Assembly: GCA_965223035.1 (NCBI GenBank)
Contig: OZ244980.1
Location: 5,704,001 to 5,768,000, forward strand
DNA length: 64,000 nt
DNA from: CAMDPA01 sp965223035
Lineage (GTDB): Bacteria > Pseudomonadota > Alphaproteobacteria > Rhizobiales > Hyphomicrobiaceae
Direction of reading: 5' to 3'
Shown: positions 1 through 8,324 of the stretch, one piece after another
How positions within the stretch are numbered: position 1 is the stretch's first letter
Layout of the letters: each line of letters starts with the position of its first letter
Made by a program: the position numbers and the translations under genes
The notes under the pieces: generated by a model
The model's database searches: none
The model's input: only the letters and a program-made list of their open reading frames with translations
What the model was told of the DNA's origin: nothing

Positions 1-282
1 GCTCATCTCAATGAACATCTTACCGGCGACCTCGCCGCTCAACAGACCATCGGGGCCGGCGAACACTTCGTCGATCGACGCGGCGTTGGTGAGAATGGTG
101 ATCACGGCCTCACAGCGGCTCGCCAGCTCAGCCGGAGTCGCCGCCGGTTTGGCTCCGGCCTCGATCAGCGGTGCGAGCTTCGCGGCTGTACGGTTCCAGA
201 CATGCACTTCATGGTCCAGATCCAGCATGCGCGCGGCAATGGCGGCTCCCATCCGTCCCGTACCAGCAATCCCAACCCGCAT
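1..282 (-). CDS. NAD(P)-dependent beta-hydroxyacid dehydrogenase (HIBADH family), N-terminal part
   Basis: The gene reads leftward off the window edge, so only the first 94 codons are present. The protein opens MRVGIAGTGRMG, a Rossmann dinucleotide-binding loop (residues 4-12), followed by the family's alternating strands, including HEVHVWNRT and a TPAEL segment. This is the 3-hydroxyisobutyrate / 6-phosphogluconate dehydrogenase-like superfamily, which oxidises beta-hydroxyacids with NAD(P). The catalytic lysine domain lies outside the window, so the substrate cannot be assigned. A second family member is at 50847-51707. The family call is secure; the function is not. Confidence 0.85.
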   Translation of the reverse strand, partial: MRVGIAGTGRMGAAIAARMLDLDHEVHVWNRTAAKLAPLIEAGAKPAATPAELASRCEAVITILTNAASIDEVFAGPDGLLSGEVAGKMFIEMS

Positions 283-351
283 CGGCCTCCTCCAACGATA
301 AATGTCACAACGTCACGCGGCGCATGCCTAGCACTAGACGGCGTTGCGCAC

Positions 352-400
352 TAGATCATCGGGCTTGAATTGGAACCGCGAAAGCGGTCCAACTCAAGCC
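352..400. repeat. Dispersed palindrome, diverged type B
   Basis: Begins TAGATCATC and carries an imperfect hairpin: GGCTTGAATTGGAACCGC pairs with GCGGTCCAACTCAAGCC across a GAAA loop. It resembles the type B palindromes elsewhere in the window but has diverged in the stem. It lies in the divergent gap between the dehydrogenase and the amidohydrolase. Confidence 0.6.
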
Positions 401-534
401 ACGAACATGATCGGCTTAAGGATTGAGATCATCCTGCGAGCAGACCGCTCAACTCATGCAAGCCACGGGTCGGGCATAAGCCGCGACAGCGGACCGTGGT
501 CCATGTCACGCAACGAGCAAAGACGGAGTACCTT

Positions 535-1596
535 ATGGCCCATTGGAACAAGTACGAGCCGACCGCTGCGCGCAGTCACGGCGCACCTGGCCGAGACGTC
601 CGGCCGCACAGCTTGACACTCGACATCCATAGCCATCTTGCGATTCCCGCGGCGGCCAAACTTGCCGGACCGCACATCGATCCAGCGACGATTCCGCTGA
701 TGCGTTGGTCGGACGCCCATTGCACCGCGGTCAATGCCATGCAGGAGGCCGATATCGCCGACCGCATTGCCGGCGCCGATGTCAGGCTCGGCGATCTCGA
801 CAAAATGGGCCTCGATCAACAGCTCATCATGCCACCCCCCAATCAGTGCTACTATTCAGTGCCGCTGGAGATCGCGGTCGAAGCCACGCAGATCCTCAAC
901 GAAGGTCTCGCCGAATTCGCCGCCCGCCGGCCCGACCGCTACGTGGCGCTCGGCTCGGTGCCGCTGGCCGATGGGCAGGAGGCGGCCAAGGCGCTCGAGC
1001 ATGGCATCGGGAAGCTGGGGCTGAAAGGAGTTCAAATCCTCACCAACGTCGCCGGCAAGGAGCTATCGGATCCGGAGTTCGCCCCGTTCTGGGCCAAGGC
1101 CGAGGCGTTGGGTGCACTGGTCGTGCTGCATCCCAACGGCTTCACCCAAGGCGAGCGGCTGTCGCGGTTTTACTTTTCAAATGTGATCGGCAATCCGCTC
1201 GATACCACGATCGCGTTGCATTACCTGATCTTCGACGGCGTGTTGGAACGCCATCCAGCGCTCAAGATCCTGGCGGTTCACGGCGGCGGATACCTCGGAG
1301 GATATCCGGGACGGATCGATCACGCCTGGGGCGCGCGCTCGGACAGTCGGGCCGAACTGCCGCGTCCGCCGGGCGAATACCTGCGCCGGATTTACGTCGA
1401 TACCGTCGTATTCACGCCTCATCAGCTGCGGTTCCTGGTCGAAACCTTCGGCTCCGACAAGGTGGTGATGGGGACCGATTATCCCTTCGACATGGCCGAT
1501 TGCGATCCGATTGCACATGTGTGCGGGGCCGGTCTTGACCCAGCGACGGTGGCGGCAATTTGCGGCGGTAATGCCAAGCGTTTGCTGGGGCTGTGA
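535..1596 (+). CDS. Amidohydrolase-family protein (ACMSD-like)
   Basis: A 353-residue TIM-barrel metal hydrolase or decarboxylase of the amidohydrolase_2 family, the group containing 2-amino-3-carboxymuconate-6-semialdehyde decarboxylase. An HxH metal motif (TLDIHSHL, H32 and H34) lies near the N-terminus, a VLHPNGF metal-histidine segment in the middle, AVHGGGYLGGY further on, and the late aspartate motif GTDYPFD near residue 312. I chose ATG 535 because GGAG precedes it at normal spacing; an upstream in-frame GTG at 496 has no clear ribosome site. Relatives decarboxylate or hydrolyse carboxymuconate-type ring-cleavage products, which fits the nearby monooxygenases, but the substrate is unknown. 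Confidence 0.85.
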   Translation: MAHWNKYEPTAARSHGAPGRDVRPHSLTLDIHSHLAIPAAAKLAGPHIDPATIPLMRWSDAHCTAVNAMQEADIADRIAGADVRLGDLDKMGLDQQLIMPPPNQCYYSVPLEIAVEATQILNEGLAEFAARRPDRYVALGSVPLADGQEAAKALEHGIGKLGLKGVQILTNVAGKELSDPEFAPFWAKAEALGALVVLHPNGFTQGERLSRFYFSNVIGNPLDTTIALHYLIFDGVLERHPALKILAVHGGGYLGGYPGRIDHAWGARSDSRAELPRPPGEYLRRIYVDTVVFTPHQLRFLVETFGSDKVVMGTDYPFDMADCDPIAHVCGAGLDPATVAAICGGNAKRLLGL

Positions 1597-1751
1597 ACGG
1601 ATCATCCGGCGCCTGCCCGGATCCGCGCCGGCACAGCAATTCGATGGGGTGACTGACGGCCAACGCTGAACCATCCCGCCGCGCCGATTAACAGCAGGAT
1701 GCGCTGGTGGTCCGGCGGGCACTGACGTCCGATCGACCGGCGCATCGGTCA

Positions 1752-3071
1752 TCAATCTGGGCTTGGGCCGGCCAGCCGATCGCCGTCCCAACCGTACAGC
1801 CAGTCGTACCCCGCCATGATGGTGCGACCCGGCAAGGCGCGCAGCACGCTATCGCGGGCCAGCCGCGACACGCCGGTCATATGGTAGGTTTGGCCATTGC
1901 GCCTGGCGGCGGCCTTAACCCGCAGCACCCGGCGGCGACGGGCGGCCTCATAGGCGGCAAAGGCCCGTGCCGGATCATCCGGATAGCGATGGATCGCTGC
2001 CGCCAGCGTCTCGGCACCCTCAATTGCCATCGCACCGCCCTGCGCTAAAAACGGCAGCACCGGCTGGGCGGCATCTCCCAACAGCGCGATGGCGCCCGTC
2101 GACCAGGAGGGGAGTGGCGCGGAATCATACAACGACCAAGCCCGCCATTCGGTTGCCTGGGACAGGCCGTGACGGAGTGGTGCGGCAAATCGTGCAAGTC
2201 GTGCCATCACCTGATGATCGGCAACGGCGGTGCCCCAGCCCGCGTGGGCGTGCGCCGCCGCGACCACGACGATGATGGCGAGCTCGCGGTGGCGGTTGAT
2301 GGGGTAGTGCACGACGTGCGCGTCATCCGCCAGCCAGACACCGGTCGAGCAGGCCGCTGCGGCACCAAGCGCCGCGGCGCCGGCACCACCACGATCGGCA
2401 CCACCACGATCGGCACCACCACGATCGGCGCCACCACGATCGGCACCACCACGATCGGCGCCACCACGATCAGCGCCGGCCAGGTCGTGGGGCAACGGGA
2501 TGACGGTGCGCATCGCCATTTTGCCGGTAAAGTTCAGGGCATGGCGCGGATGAAGGAGGCCGCGCATGCCTGACCACAGTCCGTCGGCGCCGATCAACGC
2601 CGCGCCGGGGAGTGTCTTGCCGCGCGCAGAACGGACTTCGACCCGGGTCGCGCCGCCACCGGTCACGGGCGCAGCGTCAACGACGTCGAACCCCTTGATG
2701 AGTGCGATCTCCGGCGTTGCCGCGACGCGCGCCAGCAGGGCTGCGTGTAACGCAGCGCGATGCACCACCCAATAGGGTGCCCGATGTCGCTCGGCGATCC
2801 AGCCGCCCAAGGGCAGCCGCGCCAGCTGCCGCCCGCCAACGGCGTCGAACACGTTGATCGCTTCGGGCCGGCCGACACTTTGCTCCAGTTGCTCAGCGAC
2901 GCCCAATCGCCGCAAAACCTTGACGGCGTTCGGGCCGAGCTGGATGCCGGCCCCGGCCTCGGACAACCGTTCGCGTCGCTCGAGAATGCGACTGGACAGA
3001 CCATGCCGCGCCAGCGCCAACGCCAAACTGAGACCCGCGATGCCGGCGCCAGCGATGAGAATGGGCACCAT
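1752..3071 (-). CDS. FAD-dependent monooxygenase, salicylate hydroxylase-like, with internal (GGADR)n repeat
   Basis: A class A flavoprotein aromatic hydroxylase of 439 residues. It shows the FAD loop GAGIAG (residues 8-13), ERRERLSEAGAGIQLGPNA as in salicylate and 3-hydroxybenzoate 6-hydroxylases, a GADG motif near residue 160 and LLGDAAQPVLPFLAQGG in the C-terminal half. The family is usually near 380-400 residues; the excess includes about 30 residues of GGADR repeats at residues 200-230, encoded by six 15-bp units. The frame stays open through the repeat. It lies 48 bp downstream of the zinc-finger gene on the same strand, so co-transcription is likely. Substrate unknown. Confidence 0.85.
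   Translation of the reverse strand: MVPILIAGAGIAGLSLALALARHGLSSRILERRERLSEAGAGIQLGPNAVKVLRRLGVAEQLEQSVGRPEAINVFDAVGGRQLARLPLGGWIAERHRAPYWVVHRAALHAALLARVAATPEIALIKGFDVVDAAPVTGGGATRVEVRSARGKTLPGAALIGADGLWSGMRGLLHPRHALNFTGKMAMRTVIPLPHDLAGADRGGADRGGADRGGADRGGADRGGADRGGAGAAALGAAAACSTGVWLADDAHVVHYPINRHRELAIIVVVAAAHAHAGWGTAVADHQVMARLARFAAPLRHGLSQATEWRAWSLYDSAPLPSWSTGAIALLGDAAQPVLPFLAQGGAMAIEGAETLAAAIHRYPDDPARAFAAYEAARRRRVLRVKAAARRNGQTYHMTGVSRLARDSVLRALPGRTIMAGYDWLYGWDGDRLAGPSPD
2383..2472. repeat. Six tandem 15-bp units inside a monooxygenase gene
   Basis: Six contiguous copies of a 15-bp unit (GCACCACCACGATCG, with A/G at position 3 and one final G/A change). On the minus strand it encodes GGADR repeated in frame. 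A multiple-of-three period means copy-number change would not break the gene. Confidence 0.95.
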
Positions 3072-3119
3072 CCCCGCCCGGCTCCTTCCAGCCGCTGGTT
3101 GGTCACGCCACCGGAGGCG

Positions 3120-3365
3120 TCACGCAGGCTGCGGATTGACCAGGCACCCCTGCGGCGCCGTCTCGTCAGCGCTCATCCGCCCATCGTAGATATAAAGCGT
3201 CGAGCAATAAGGGCACAGGGCCTGGGCGTCCTGACCCATGTCCAGGTACACGTGCGGATGGTCGAACGGGGGACGGGCACCCATGCACATGAATTCCTTG
3301 ACGCCGATGAAGATTTTCTCCGCACCGTCGTCGTTGGCGAAATGAGGCACATGGCTGCCGGCCAT
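3120..3365 (-). CDS. CHCC-type zinc-finger domain protein
   Basis: An 81-residue protein with the zf-CHCC arrangement: KEFMCMGA, then FDHPHVYLDMG and LCPYCSTLYIYDG, giving Cys, His and a Cys-x2-Cys pair to bind zinc. The domain resembles the C-terminal part of the NDUFS6/complex I 13 kDa subunit. Such small proteins are common in alphaproteobacteria, often beside an FAD monooxygenase and an alpha/beta hydrolase, exactly the neighbours seen here. It is the first gene of a probable two-gene unit with the monooxygenase. Molecular role not established. Confidence 0.85.
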   Translation of the reverse strand: MAGSHVPHFANDDGAEKIFIGVKEFMCMGARPPFDHPHVYLDMGQDAQALCPYCSTLYIYDGRMSADETAPQGCLVNPQPA

Positions 3366-3522
3366 TGATGGATGCTCTTCGGGTTGGGGGTTGGGAACAG
3401 AGCGGGCTGAGCATCACGATCATAGCTGCGCGCGCGCCGAAATGGTAGGGAAAGTCACGCTGGAGGTTCGTGCCTGCGCCCAACGGGCCACGAACCCTAT
3501 CGGTCTTGCAGGGAGCAATGTC

Positions 3523-4275
3523 GTGCCACGCTTTCTTTCCGACGGCGTCGAGATCAATTATATCGACGAGGGAACCGGTGATCCGATCGTGCTGATCCAC
3601 GGCTTCGCCTCCAACTTGGTGGTCAATTGGGTCGACACCGGATGGGTCGACACGCTGACGCATGCCGGACGACGCGTGATAGCCATCGACAACCGCGGCC
3701 ATGGCGGCAGCCAAAAATTCCATGAACCGGAGAACTATAGCGCCCCCATCATGGCCGAGGACGTGCGTGGGCTGCTTGATGAGCTGGCGATCGACCGCGC
3801 CGACATCATGGGCTACTCGATGGGGGCTCGGATCGCGGCTTTCTTGACGCTGTCGCATGCGCAACGCGTGCGCAGCGTCGTCTTCGCCGGGCTGGGCATC
3901 AACATGGTGCGCGGCATGGCCGGTACGCGGCCGATTGCGACGGCGCTGGAGGCTCCATCGATCGACGCGGTGACCAATCCGACGGCGCGGACCTTCAGGG
4001 CGTTCGCGGAGCAGACGGGCAGCGACTTGAAAGCGCTGGCCGCGTGCATCCGCTCCTCGCGCGATCCGATCACGGCCGAAGCCCTGAGCCGGATCGATAC
4101 GCCGGCGCTGGTTGCGGTCGGCAGCAAGGATGTGATCGGTGGATCGGCGGCACAGCTCGCGGCGCTGATCCCCGGCGCCGTAGCGTTGGAGATCGCCAAC
4201 CGCGACCACATGAAGGCGGTCGGCGACGCAAGCTACAAGGCCGGCGTGCTGCGCTTCCTGGAGCAGCGCCCTTAG
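3523..4275 (+). CDS. Alpha/beta-fold hydrolase
   Basis: A 250-residue serine hydrolase. The oxyanion segment IVLIHGFAS is at residues 22-30, the nucleophile elbow GYSMGAR puts the catalytic serine at 99, an acid candidate lies in VGSKDVIGG and the histidine in NRDHMKAVG. I take GTG 3523, preceded by GGGAG, as the start; the open frame runs upstream to 3391 but that part has no homology-like features. It diverges from the zinc-finger/monooxygenase pair. The substrate, probably an ester or a C-C bond product of ring cleavage, is not determinable. The stop TAG begins a TAGATCA string, as do several other stops in the window. Confidence 0.85.
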   Translation: MPRFLSDGVEINYIDEGTGDPIVLIHGFASNLVVNWVDTGWVDTLTHAGRRVIAIDNRGHGGSQKFHEPENYSAPIMAEDVRGLLDELAIDRADIMGYSMGARIAAFLTLSHAQRVRSVVFAGLGINMVRGMAGTRPIATALEAPSIDAVTNPTARTFRAFAEQTGSDLKALAACIRSSRDPITAEALSRIDTPALVAVGSKDVIGGSAAQLAALIPGAVALEIANRDHMKAVGDASYKAGVLRFLEQRP

Positions 4276-4478
4276 ATCAATTCCGCATGCGGCGAAACGC
4301 CTGGCCGGCGCGCTGCGCCACCCGACCACCCATAGACTTGTGCCGTTGGGTGGCCGCGATGCTGCACGTAGGGCCAGCCGCCTTCGCCGACCGTCGCCAT
4401 GTTGAAGCCGTCACGCTCACCGGTGAAGGCGGTCTCGGGCGGGCCAAGGCGATGGTGGGCGGCCCAGCCGCCGAGCAC
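4272..4478 (-). pseudogene. Pyridoxamine 5'-phosphate oxidase-family remnant
   Basis: A 68-codon frame contains FNMATVGEGGWPYVQHRG, which closely matches the hallmark N-terminal strand of PPOX-class FMN-binding proteins (usual form YMATVSETGWPYVQHRGG). Family members are about 200 residues; here only this stretch survives before an unrelated tail. It faces the LysR remnant, the arrangement expected for a LysR regulator and the target gene it controls. Recognised by eye from the motif, so the family is fairly secure and the pseudogene status is inferred from length. Confidence 0.6.
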
Positions 4479-4555
4479 TGCGATATTGCCAGCACCCAGC
4501 GTTTGAAAGACTATCTGGCATTAGGAATTGATTATTCCGATCGGAGAAACGATCG

Positions 4556-4758
4556 ATGGATCGATGGCACGAAATGGAGGTGGTCGACGCGGTGGTCGAC
4601 GCGGTGGTCGACGCCGGCAGCTTCGCCAAGGCGGGCCGGCGCCCGCTCCCGTCCACGTCGTCTATCCGCGCGCACGCCTGTTGGCAGCCAAGGTCCGCGG
4701 CTTTGTCGACGTCTCGGCGCCGCGGTGGACCGCGGCCTTGAAGCGCTTGTCGGCGTGA
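4556..4758 (+). pseudogene. LysR-family regulator remnant (N- and C-terminal ends only)
   Basis: Starting at ATG 4556, MDRWHEMEVVDAVVDAVV followed by DAGSFAKAG is a LysR N-terminal helix-turn-helix opening, enlarged by a 12-bp tandem duplication (extra VVDA). From about 4640, in another frame, HVVYPRARLLAAKVRGFVD and APRWTAALKR match the extreme C-terminus of LysR effector domains. About 230 central residues are missing, so an internal deletion has fused the ends out of frame. The protein cannot be functional. Confidence 0.65.
4581..4616. repeat. Three tandem 12-bp units in the LysR remnant
   Basis: Unit TGGTCGACGCGG repeated three times, the last copy with one change. It sits in the helix-turn-helix coding part and adds VVDA repeats compared with the usual EVFVAVVDAGSF pattern of the family. 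Confidence 0.85.
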
Positions 4759-4776
4759 ACGCGGCGCGGGGCGCGG

Positions 4777-6159
4777 TCACATCAGCCACAAGGACGCGAG
4801 CCCGAGGAACGCGAAAAACCCGACCACATCGGTGACCATGGTGACGAACACGCCGGCGGCCGGCGCTGGATCCAGATCCAACTCGTGCAAGGCCAGCGGG
4901 ATCAAAACGCCGGCCAGCGCCGCGATCAGAAGGTTGACCACCATGGCGACGGCTATGACGAAGCCGAGCGGGCCGGAGCCGAACCAAAAAAACACCACGA
5001 CGGCCATCAGGATCGACAACACCAGTCCGTTCAAAAGGCCCACGCCGGCTTCCCGCCCGACGACACGTAGCGCATTGACGCGCCCCAGCTTTTCCGTCGC
5101 GAGCGCGCGCACGGTCACGGTCATGGTCTGGGTGCCGGCATTGCCGCCCATAGAAGCGACAATCGGCATCAACACCGCCAGCGCCACCATCTGCTCAATG
5201 GTGGCGTCGAACAATTTGATCACGGTCGATGCAATTATCGCGGTGCCGAGATTGACCACCAGCCAAGGCACGCGGCTGCGCAGCGTCGCGGTCACGGTAT
5301 CGGACACCGATTCTTCGCCGACGCCGGCCAGCGCTTTCATATCCGCTTCGGCCTCATCGCCGATCACCTCAACGATATCATCGACCGTGATGACCCCGGC
5401 CAGTCGCTGGTTCTCATCGACCACCGGAGCGGACATCAAGTCATAGCGGCGGAAGCGCTGCGCCACGTCCCACTGCTCGTCGCTGGCCTGAATCACGTGC
5501 CGCTCTACGTTCATGATGGTGTCGACGACGACCTCTCGCTTCGAGCGCAAAATCTGTGACAGCCCGAGCGAGCCCAGCACCTTGAACGCCGGGTCGACGA
5601 CGAAAATTTCGGAAAAGGTGTGCGGCAGGTCGTCGCTCTCACGCATGTAGTCGATGACGTGGCCAACGGTCCAAAACGGCGCCACCGCCACGAACTCTGG
5701 CTGCATGATGCGGCCGGCCGTGTCCTCTGGATATTCCAGCGCCCGCTTGAGCACGGCGCGCTCATCGCGCGGCACCTGCGCCAAGATCTCGGCTTGATCG
5801 GCTGCCTCGAGATTCTCCAACACGTAGGCCGCGTCGTCGGTCTCAAGTTCGGTGACGGCCTTGGCCAGAAACTCGTTGGGGAGCGCTTCGGACAGTTGAT
5901 CGCGCACCGCCGGATCGATCTCCGACAGCACCTCGTAGTCGAAGGCCGGACCGATCGCTTGGATGAGTTCAACCCGATCGCTCGGCTCCAACAATTCCAG
6001 GACAACCGCCAGATCAGGCGCGTTGAGATCAGCGACGAGTTCGCGGGCCAACTGCATGTCGCGCTGGTCCAACGCTTCGGCGACGGCGCGAACCAGCTCC
6101 GCATCGGGCCCAACTTCCGGCGGGCGCCTGGGAATGTGTGCCCTCTCAACGTCTTGCAT
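4777..6159 (-). CDS. mgtE: Magnesium transporter MgtE
   Basis: A 460-residue inner-membrane Mg2+ channel. The order matches MgtE: a cytoplasmic superhelical N domain (about residues 20-150, with ELVADLNAPDLAVVLELL repeats), a CBS pair (about 150-270, including SAPVVDENQRLAGVITVDD), a plug helix, then five hydrophobic segments from about residue 300 to the end. The pore signatures MGGNAGTQTMTVTVRALA and LIAALAGVLIPLALHELD are present. The CBS and N domains sense intracellular Mg2+ in the family. The gene is intact; no Mg2+ leader was recognised in the 5' region. Confidence 0.95.
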   Translation of the reverse strand: MQDVERAHIPRRPPEVGPDAELVRAVAEALDQRDMQLARELVADLNAPDLAVVLELLEPSDRVELIQAIGPAFDYEVLSEIDPAVRDQLSEALPNEFLAKAVTELETDDAAYVLENLEAADQAEILAQVPRDERAVLKRALEYPEDTAGRIMQPEFVAVAPFWTVGHVIDYMRESDDLPHTFSEIFVVDPAFKVLGSLGLSQILRSKREVVVDTIMNVERHVIQASDEQWDVAQRFRRYDLMSAPVVDENQRLAGVITVDDIVEVIGDEAEADMKALAGVGEESVSDTVTATLRSRVPWLVVNLGTAIIASTVIKLFDATIEQMVALAVLMPIVASMGGNAGTQTMTVTVRALATEKLGRVNALRVVGREAGVGLLNGLVLSILMAVVVFFWFGSGPLGFVIAVAMVVNLLIAALAGVLIPLALHELDLDPAPAAGVFVTMVTDVVGFFAFLGLASLWLM

Positions 6160-6653
6160 TGTCGTTTCTCATCCGATTCTGGCCCACAGCTATCCCATTG
6201 AGGACCGGCCAACGGGCATGCCGTGCCCACGTGCGAACAAGACACCGGCATTTGGTCCAGAACAGCAACGACCTATTCAGGCATTGCCGACTCAATCCGT
6301 AAGCTTTACGCGCCCGACACGACCCTGCGCCAATTCTGCAACGCGTCGAACAAGATGCGCGCTAATCGGATCTCCCCAGGTGCGCAGCAATTGCGCCTCC
6401 CGTGCGATAGCGGTTAAATTACCCGCGATTAAGACTGTTAACCGAATCGAGAAAAAATATCACCGCCCCGACGAAACACGTTAGGGGAAGGTAAGGCGTC
6501 GGCGGGTGACAATCTCGAGTGATAATCTGGCTCGGGTGATAGTCTGGCTCGGGTGATAGTCTGGCTCGGGTGACAATCTGGCTCGGGTGACAATCTGGCG
6601 GGGCTGAGGGCCGAGATTGCAGGTCCAATGGGTCGCCTTAAGGATGAACTTGA
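6160..6653. other. Intergenic region with 17-bp tandem array
   Basis: Divergent gap between mgtE and the deacetylase, so both promoters should lie here. The first 300 bp are comparatively AT-rich with no recognisable gene. From 6506 a 17-bp direct repeat array occupies the promoter-proximal side of the deacetylase gene. Frames running through the array are repeat artefacts. Confidence 0.7.
6506..6599. repeat. 17-bp tandem repeat array
   Basis: Copies start at 6519, 6536, 6553, 6570 and 6587 (last partial), unit GTGATAGTCTGGCTCGG with TAA/TAG/CAA variation; a shortened, diverged copy precedes at 6506. The array ends about 55 bp upstream of the deacetylase start and could affect its promoter or leader. 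Confidence 0.9.
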
Positions 6654-7799
6654 ATGGGCAATGATGTGACTGCCGCAGGGCCACGCCAGCCAGTGGCCCG
6701 CCTCGCTCCCGCGCTGACTGTGATGGCGTCGTTGGCGATGGTTGCAGTTGCCGGTCATCAGACCCTTGGTGTCGATACTGCCGCGGCTCAAACGCCGGGT
6801 GCCTCGAGATCCGGTCTGACGCTTGACCCGACCCGGTCAGCCTTGGGCGCTCCAGCGACAACCAAGGGCTGCGCGCCGAGGCCAGGACGGCTGGGCGTGT
6901 CCCGCGTGGTTGAAATCGATAGCTCCGGAGGCCCCGGATTTGGGCTGCAGCAGTACCGGGCCCATGATTTCTTGCGCGACAAAGAGGTTGTACTCACATT
7001 TGACGACGGACCCAGTCGGGTCCACACGCGCCGCGTGGTTGCGGCGTTGTCCGCACACTGCACGCTGGCCACGTTCTTCATGGTCGGCCGGATGGCAATC
7101 TCCGACCCGCGTATGGTACGGGAGGTGGCACGTCAGGGCCATACCGTCGCGCTGCACACCTGGTCACACAGAAATCTGCGAGCGATCGGGTTCAAGCGCG
7201 CCAGATATGAGTTCGAATTCGGCTTGAGCACCGTGCAGGTCGCGCTTGGCGTAAACGTTGCACCGTTTTTTCGCTTCCCTTATCTAGCGGACAGCGGGGC
7301 CATGCGCGACTATTTGGGCAAGCGCAACATCGCGGTGTTCTCCATCGACGTCGACTCCAAGGACTTTGCCACCCGCAGCCCGCAGCGGATGCAGCAGCGG
7401 ACGCTCAGCCGGCTGCGCAAGGCCGGCAAAGGCATCCTGCTGTTCCATGACATCCAGACCTCCACGGCAAGAGGCATCGGGGGCCTGCTCAATGCGTTGG
7501 CGGCAGGCGGGTATAAGGTGGTTCACCTCGTACCGAAGACCAAGGCCAGCTCGATGGCGCAGTACGACGCGCTCGCCGCCAAAGAGTTTGCTCGGCGCAA
7601 CAAGGTGTTGCGGTTCAATCCGACCGCTCGCAAGGCGGTGGTTTGGCCACTGCAGGACCCGCCAGCGCAACAGGTCAGCCGCAAGACCGAGCCGATGAAG
7701 CCGCCGCCCGGCTCCAGCGCCGCACCGTCGACCTCCAAGAACGCCAGGGTCGGTGGTCGTCCGCTCGAGGATTGGCGGCGCAGAGTGTTCAACGATTAG
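6654..7799 (+). CDS. Secreted polysaccharide deacetylase (NodB homology domain)
   Basis: A 381-residue carbohydrate esterase family 4 protein with a basic N-terminus and a hydrophobic segment (residues 18-35) ending near AAAQT, consistent with export. The NodB motifs are in order: TFDDGPS with D117 and D118, the metal histidines in HTWSH (168 and 172), RFPY, DVDSKD and LLFHDI. Members remove acetyl groups from peptidoglycan or other N-acetylhexosamine polymers in the periplasm. The last 80 residues are Pro/Lys-rich and probably flexible. ATG 6654 has AAGGA upstream. The stop overlaps TAGATCA. Confidence 0.88.
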   Translation: MGNDVTAAGPRQPVARLAPALTVMASLAMVAVAGHQTLGVDTAAAQTPGASRSGLTLDPTRSALGAPATTKGCAPRPGRLGVSRVVEIDSSGGPGFGLQQYRAHDFLRDKEVVLTFDDGPSRVHTRRVVAALSAHCTLATFFMVGRMAISDPRMVREVARQGHTVALHTWSHRNLRAIGFKRARYEFEFGLSTVQVALGVNVAPFFRFPYLADSGAMRDYLGKRNIAVFSIDVDSKDFATRSPQRMQQRTLSRLRKAGKGILLFHDIQTSTARGIGGLLNALAAGGYKVVHLVPKTKASSMAQYDALAAKEFARRNKVLRFNPTARKAVVWPLQDPPAQQVSRKTEPMKPPPGSSAAPSTSKNARVGGRPLEDWRRRVFND

Positions 7800-7864
7800 A
7801 TCACTGCAGCGCGCTCGATATCTTGGGCTGGGCTGGCCTACCGCCGCGCTGTCCCGACGAGCTG

Positions 7865-8000
7865 CTAGAGCAACCTGCATTTAATCGGAATCGGAACGAT
7901 CCCGATTAAAGGCAGAAAGTTGCTCACCACTTTAAGAGCGATCATCTTTGCGCCTTAAATCGGAACTGGCTTTGCGGTTCCAATGTGAGGCACGATAATC
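7865..8000. repeat. Composite palindrome (type A then B, reverse orientation)
   Basis: First hairpin at 7865-7925 (CTAGAGCAACCTGC to GGCAGAAAGTTGCTC) and second at 7940-8000 (GATCATCTTTGCGCC to GGCACGATAATC), joined by the conserved linker CACCACTTTAAGAGC. It is the reverse complement of the module at 30146-30299 and 37010-37165, with several stem mismatches. Confidence 0.85.
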
Positions 8001-8193
8001 TCGCCGGCGGCGCTGTGCCAGCAGCACCAATCGCCGAAAACTCATGCACGACCGGGCGCCGTTGGTCGCCAAGATCGGAACGCGAACACCGTCTGAACAG
8101 ATGGTCTCGCGCATACCATCCGCTGGCGATGTGCGGGTCGGATAAGGATGCGCTCGATTTTATGTGATAGATCATTCCACCTGAGGCTGATTA

Positions 8194-8285
8194 GCCGTGC
8201 CGGCCCGCTCCACGCCCCGTTCCTCCACTGGGCCCCAGAACATCTTGCCATGCCATGGCCGGGCGGGGGAGCGAGCCGGCACGGC
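8194..8285. repeat. Long inverted repeat with 18-bp arms
   Basis: Left arm GCCGTGCCGGCCCGCTCC (8194-8211) pairs with right arm GGAGCGAGCCGGCACGGC (8268-8285) at 17 of 18 positions around a 56-bp centre. It resembles the type C/D mosaic repeats in other gaps and lies just upstream of the DUF2939 gene. Confidence 0.8.
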
Positions 8286-8324
8286 GTCCGGCTTAGCCGG
8301 AAATAATGCATCGGGAGGCGGACC

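Larger units (their letters stand above)
7800..8324. other. Intergenic region made largely of repeats
   Basis: No gene seen. It holds a two-hairpin composite palindrome at 7865-8000 and a large inverted repeat at 8194-8285, and ends at the ribosome site GGGAGG (8313-8318) of the DUF2939 gene. A short CCGGCTTAGCCGG hairpin follows the inverted repeat. Confidence 0.7.

Noticed and set aside
705..1538. 277-codon plus-strand frame
   Set aside because: Shadow of the amidohydrolase gene in another frame, extremely Arg-rich.
3166..4329. 387-codon open frame on the minus strand
   Set aside because: It lies opposite the alpha/beta hydrolase, has Arg/His/Gln-rich composition typical of a high-GC shadow frame, and no motif.
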